Shown here: one piece after another, positions 30,952 through 33,527 of the stretch
Position numbering within the stretch: the first letter of the stretch is position 1
Layout: every line of letters begins with the position of its first letter
DNA from: Bradyrhizobium sp. STM 3809
Lineage (GTDB): Bacteria; Pseudomonadota; Alphaproteobacteria; Rhizobiales; Xanthobacteraceae
Reading direction: 5' to 3'
Length of the DNA stretch: 33,527 nt
Assembly: GCF_000239795.1 (NCBI RefSeq)
Contig: NZ_CAFJ01000163.1
Coordinates: forward strand, 28-33,554
The notes under the pieces: model-generated
Database searches by the model: none
Told to the model about the DNA's origin: nothing
Seen by the model: the letters and a program-made list of their open reading frames with translations, nothing else
Position numbers and translations under genes: made by a program

Positions 30952-31719
30952 ATGATGTCGTCACACAATACCGCCGTGACCCTCGACGCGAACCTGCCGT
31001 CCGCCGCGCGCATCCTCTGTGTCGAGGACGATCGCGAGATCGCGGCGCTGCTCACCGAGCTGTTGCAGGAGCACGGCTTCGCGCCGCGCTTCGTGGCCTC
31101 GGCCGCCGCGATGAACGACGTCCTGCAGCGCGAGCAGGTCGATCTCATCATGCTCGACCTGATGCTGCCGGACGAGGACGGCATGAGCATCTGCCGCCGC
31201 CTGCGCCAGATCTCGGCGGTGCCGATCATCATGGTGACCGCCAAGGGCGAGGACATCGACCGCATCCTCGGCCTCGAGCTCGGCGCCGACGACTACGTGG
31301 TCAAGCCGTTCAATCCGCGCGAGCTGGTCGCGCGCATCCGCGCGCTGCTGCGGCGCTCGCAGCTGCATCCCGCGGTCATCGCCGCGCGGCAGGCGGCGAT
31401 GAGCTTCGACGGCTGGCGCATCGAGCCGGCGACGCGCACGCTGTTCGATCCCGACCGCGTCAAGATCACGCTGACCAGCGCCGAGTTCGACATCCTGCTG
31501 GCGTTCTGCCGCAACGCCGGCCGGGTGCTGTCGCGCGAACAGCTGATCGAGCTGGCGCATGGCGGCCACGCCGGGCCGGTCGAGCGCAGCATCGACGTCC
31601 ACATCAGCCGCATCCGCCAGAAGATCGAGCCCGGCGCCAGAAGCTGGAGCATGATCAAGACCGTGCGCCTCGGCGGCTACGTCTTCACGCCAAGAGTCGA
31701 GACCCTCGATGAAGCCTGA
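30952..31719 (+). CDS. OmpR-family response regulator, divergent from efflux operon
   Basis: A 255-residue regulator. The receiver holds CVEDDRE (acidic pair), phospho-acceptor Asp69 in LIMLDLMLPDEDG, IIMVTAKGED and the Lys of YVVKPFNPREL. The DNA-binding winged helix holds LTSAEFDILLAFCRNAGRVLSRE and SIDVHISRIRQKIEPG. Two adjacent ATG codons (30952, 30955) are possible starts and neither has a clear ribosome site. It overlaps the kinase gene by 11 nt. Its divergence from the tripartite pump operon makes that operon the likely main target. It is close in design to the regulator at 7904. Confidence 0.94.
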   Translation: MMSSHNTAVTLDANLPSAARILCVEDDREIAALLTELLQEHGFAPRFVASAAAMNDVLQREQVDLIMLDLMLPDEDGMSICRRLRQISAVPIIMVTAKGEDIDRILGLELGADDYVVKPFNPRELVARIRALLRRSQLHPAVIAARQAAMSFDGWRIEPATRTLFDPDRVKITLTSAEFDILLAFCRNAGRVLSREQLIELAHGGHAGPVERSIDVHISRIRQKIEPGARSWSMIKTVRLGGYVFTPRVETLDEA

Positions 31720-33082
31720 CACCAAGACGTGCCCGCGCCTCGGCCTCACCACGCAGATCGTGACCCTGGCGTCGCTCTCGGTGCTGTTCGGCATGGTGCT
31801 GATGATCGCGGCGGTGCTGCTGTTCTTCGATCCGCCCGACGAGCAGGAATCGCCGGCTTATGGCGTCGCCCGCGTCGCGGAGGCGGTGCATTTCGTCCGT
31901 GCCGCGAATGATCCCTTGGCCGTCGAGAGCAGCCTGTCGAGCCTGCGCAGCTCCGGCATCCCCGTCGAGCTGGTGCCGCTGACCGCGCTCACGCTGCTGG
32001 CCACGCCGGCGCGGAACGTGCCGTTCACGTCGAAGCTCGCGCGCCGCCAGCTCGCCGTGCTGCGCGACGTCACCCTGCTGCATGGCGTGAGCTATGGCGC
32101 GGCGCCGCCGACCCAGATCATCGTCCAGGTCGATAACGAGCGCGCGCTGGTGTTCGACGACGTGCCGCGGCTGGAATTCTGGTCGATCGTGGTGAAGCCG
32201 ACCGCCGTGTTCCTCTTCCTCATCCTGATCCTCGGCGTGCTGCTGTCGATCTATGCGGCGCGGGCGATCATCCGGCCGCTGTCGGAGATGGCGCGCGCGG
32301 CGGCCGCGTTCGGCCGCTTGCCGGGGGCGCAGGAGCCGCTCGGCCGGCGCGGGCCGAAGGAGATCGTCCAGGTCGCCGATGCGCTGAACGAGATGCAGGC
32401 GCGCATCCGCGCGCTGCTCGACGACCGCACGCGCATGCTGGCGGCGATCAGCCACGACCTGCGCACGCCGCTGACGCGGCTGCGGCTGCGCTCGGAGCGG
32501 ATCGGCCAGGGCGACATGCGCAGCGCCATGCTGCGCGACATCGACCAGGTCAGCCGCATGCTCGACGAGACGCTCGACTATCTGCGCGACGACACCAAGG
32601 CCGAGCAGCCGGCACGGATCGAGCTGTCGAGCCTGCTGGAAACGATCTGCTGCGACTTCGCCGATGTCGGCCACGCCGTCACCTATCGCGGCCCGCAGCG
32701 GCTGGTCTGCGAGGGCCGGCCGCGGGCGCTGTCGCGCGCGGTCACCAATGTGGTCGAGAACGCGGTCAAGCACGGCAGCGAGGTCATCGTCAGCCTCGAC
32801 AGCACCGCTGATGGCCTGATCGCCATCGAGGTCGCCGATGACGGGCCGGGCATCCCGCAGGCGCTGCAGGCGCGCGCGCTGGAGCCGTTCGTCAAGCTCG
32901 ACCAGGCGCGCTCCGCCGGCGGCTTCGGGCTCGGCCTCTCGATCGCCCAGGAGATCATGAAGAAGCATGAGGGCGCGATCGCGCTGATGCCGAACATGCC
33001 GCGCGGCCTGCGGGTGCGGCTGTCGCTGCCGCTGCGCGCGGGGCTGCCGGCCGTCGCACCGATCGCCGCCAAGGTGGCGTGA
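31709..33082 (+). CDS. Sensor histidine kinase, EnvZ-like
   Basis: A 457-residue kinase: TM1 (about 17-40), periplasmic sensor part of about 120 residues without low complexity, TM2 (about 160-183), HAMP (about 183-237), dimerisation helix with His249 in AAISHDLRTPLTR, N box TNVVENAVKHG, G1 DDGPGIP and G2 GFGLGLSIAQ. It overlaps its response regulator, so the two are cotranslated. It probably senses envelope stress or a pump substrate and controls the adjacent efflux operon; this is inferred from position. The kinase at 6482 shares the architecture but not the periplasmic part. Confidence 0.94.
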   Translation: MKPDTKTCPRLGLTTQIVTLASLSVLFGMVLMIAAVLLFFDPPDEQESPAYGVARVAEAVHFVRAANDPLAVESSLSSLRSSGIPVELVPLTALTLLATPARNVPFTSKLARRQLAVLRDVTLLHGVSYGAAPPTQIIVQVDNERALVFDDVPRLEFWSIVVKPTAVFLFLILILGVLLSIYAARAIIRPLSEMARAAAAFGRLPGAQEPLGRRGPKEIVQVADALNEMQARIRALLDDRTRMLAAISHDLRTPLTRLRLRSERIGQGDMRSAMLRDIDQVSRMLDETLDYLRDDTKAEQPARIELSSLLETICCDFADVGHAVTYRGPQRLVCEGRPRALSRAVTNVVENAVKHGSEVIVSLDSTADGLIAIEVADDGPGIPQALQARALEPFVKLDQARSAGGFGLGLSIAQEIMKKHEGAIALMPNMPRGLRVRLSLPLRAGLPAVAPIAAKVA

Positions 33083-33091
33083 AGCGAAAGA

Positions 33092-33120
33092 CCCCGCCGG
33101 AGGGACTGGTCCCGGCGGGG
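33092..33120 (-). terminator. Intrinsic terminator between convergent genes
   Basis: CCCCGCCGG and CCGGCGGGG form a 9-bp stem with an 11-nt loop. On the minus strand TCTTTCGCTT follows, so it best ends the DUF2147 gene; on plus, after the kinase gene, the T run is missing. Confidence 0.7.
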
Positions 33121-33148
33121 CCTCGCATCGCTGACGACGGGGGCGGCG

Positions 33149-33527
33149 TCAGCTGATCCGCTTCCAGGTCTGGCCGCCGCAGAACAGGCCGCCGAAGGCG
33201 CAACCCTGGACGCGCAAGGTGGTCGGGTTCTTCAGCACGATCGTCGAGTCGTAGTTGCCGCCGCCGTCGGGATCATGGATGCGGCCGACCCATTTGCTGT
33301 CCTTCGGCTTCATGTTGATCAGGATTTTCTCGCGCGACTTTTCCGCAAAGCCGCAGATGTTGGGGCCGCATGGCTCGATCACGACATTGCCCTTGCCGCC
33401 CTCGGTGGCCCACAGGCCGAGCGGTGAGTTCGGATCGGCGGCCGGCGCCGGCGCAGGCGCAGTCGCGGCGGGAGCGGCAGCAACCGTGGCGGGGGCCGGA
33501 GCAGGAGCCGCAGGCTGCTGCGGGGCG
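33149..33527 (-). CDS. DUF2147 family protein, partial (N-terminus outside window)
   Basis: The minus-strand frame stays open to the right edge; its start lies beyond the window. The visible part begins with a Pro/Ala-rich linker of about 35 residues, then NSPLGLWATEGGKGNVVIEP, the start typical of DUF2147, followed by PCGPNICGF, KWVGRIHDPDGGGNYD and a C-terminal FCGGQTWKRIS. The family folds as a small beta-barrel, mostly exported, without an assigned role. The first ATG or GTG inside the window (33382) is internal and not the real start. Cys pairs around PCGPNIC suggest a disulfide, fitting an exported protein. Confidence 0.8.
   Translation of the reverse strand, partial: APQQPAAPAPAPATVAAAPAATAPAPAPAADPNSPLGLWATEGGKGNVVIEPCGPNICGFAEKSREKILINMKPKDSKWVGRIHDPDGGGNYDSTIVLKNPTTLRVQGCAFGGLFCGGQTWKRIS

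Noticed and set aside
30941..30955. Four-codon frame (ATG TTC CGC GCA TGA) overlapping the second regulator start
   Set aside because: No ribosome site and too short to support; probably chance.

Overview
The window is about 33.5 kb of GC-rich chromosomal DNA, densely packed on both strands. Gene content, protein sequences and interspersed palindromes point to an alphaproteobacterium of the Nitrobacteraceae, most likely Bradyrhizobium or a close relative. The genus is inferred from recognised protein families and repeat sequences; no search was run. I see no rRNA, tRNA, phage, integrase, transposase or CRISPR array.

Layout. (1) 1-2550, minus strand: a thiamine operon, thiO-thiS-thiG-thiE (thiE cut by the window edge), behind a sigma70-like promoter and a TPP riboswitch; a large palindromic repeat sits between thiS and thiG. 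(2) 2596-6413: a secreted lytic transglycosylase (minus), then on plus a GT-C-like membrane protein, a small zinc-ribbon protein and an exported PRC-barrel protein with a candidate general-stress (EcfG) promoter. (3) 6482-10684, minus: an OmpR/EnvZ-type two-component pair, a repeat island, an orphan type I periplasmic binding protein, and a 53-residue Flp/Fap pilin. (4) 10882-13468, minus: a DUF4403-like anchored protein and a YkuD L,D-transpeptidase. (5) 13818-20450: a possible membrane-lipid neighbourhood with a GT4 glycosyltransferase, a phospholipid N-methyltransferase (PmtA-like), a histidine-rich membrane protein resembling DUF962/Mpo1, a membrane-anchored class III PLP enzyme divergent from phosphatidylserine decarboxylase, and a Nudix protein with a long low-complexity tail. 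(6) 20608-24339: a three-subunit molybdenum aldehyde oxidoreductase of the PaoABC type. (7) 24895-33082: a lipoprotein; a MacB-MacA-NodT tripartite efflux operon on minus; and, divergent from it, a second OmpR/EnvZ-type pair that is its likely regulator. (8) 33149-33527: the 3' part of a DUF2147 gene.

How the genes fit together. Region 5 suggests local production and modification of phosphatidylethanolamine: Psd makes it and PmtA methylates it towards phosphatidylcholine. The unassigned anchored PLP enzyme, the DUF962-like protein and the GT4 enzyme are candidate further steps in lipid modification. This is the least ordinary part of the window, though the pathway link is inference. Region 7 looks like a self-contained regulated efflux module. 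At least four kinds of paired or single palindromic repeats fill the larger gene gaps. They behave like REP/REPIN elements, and one lies inside the thiamine operon.
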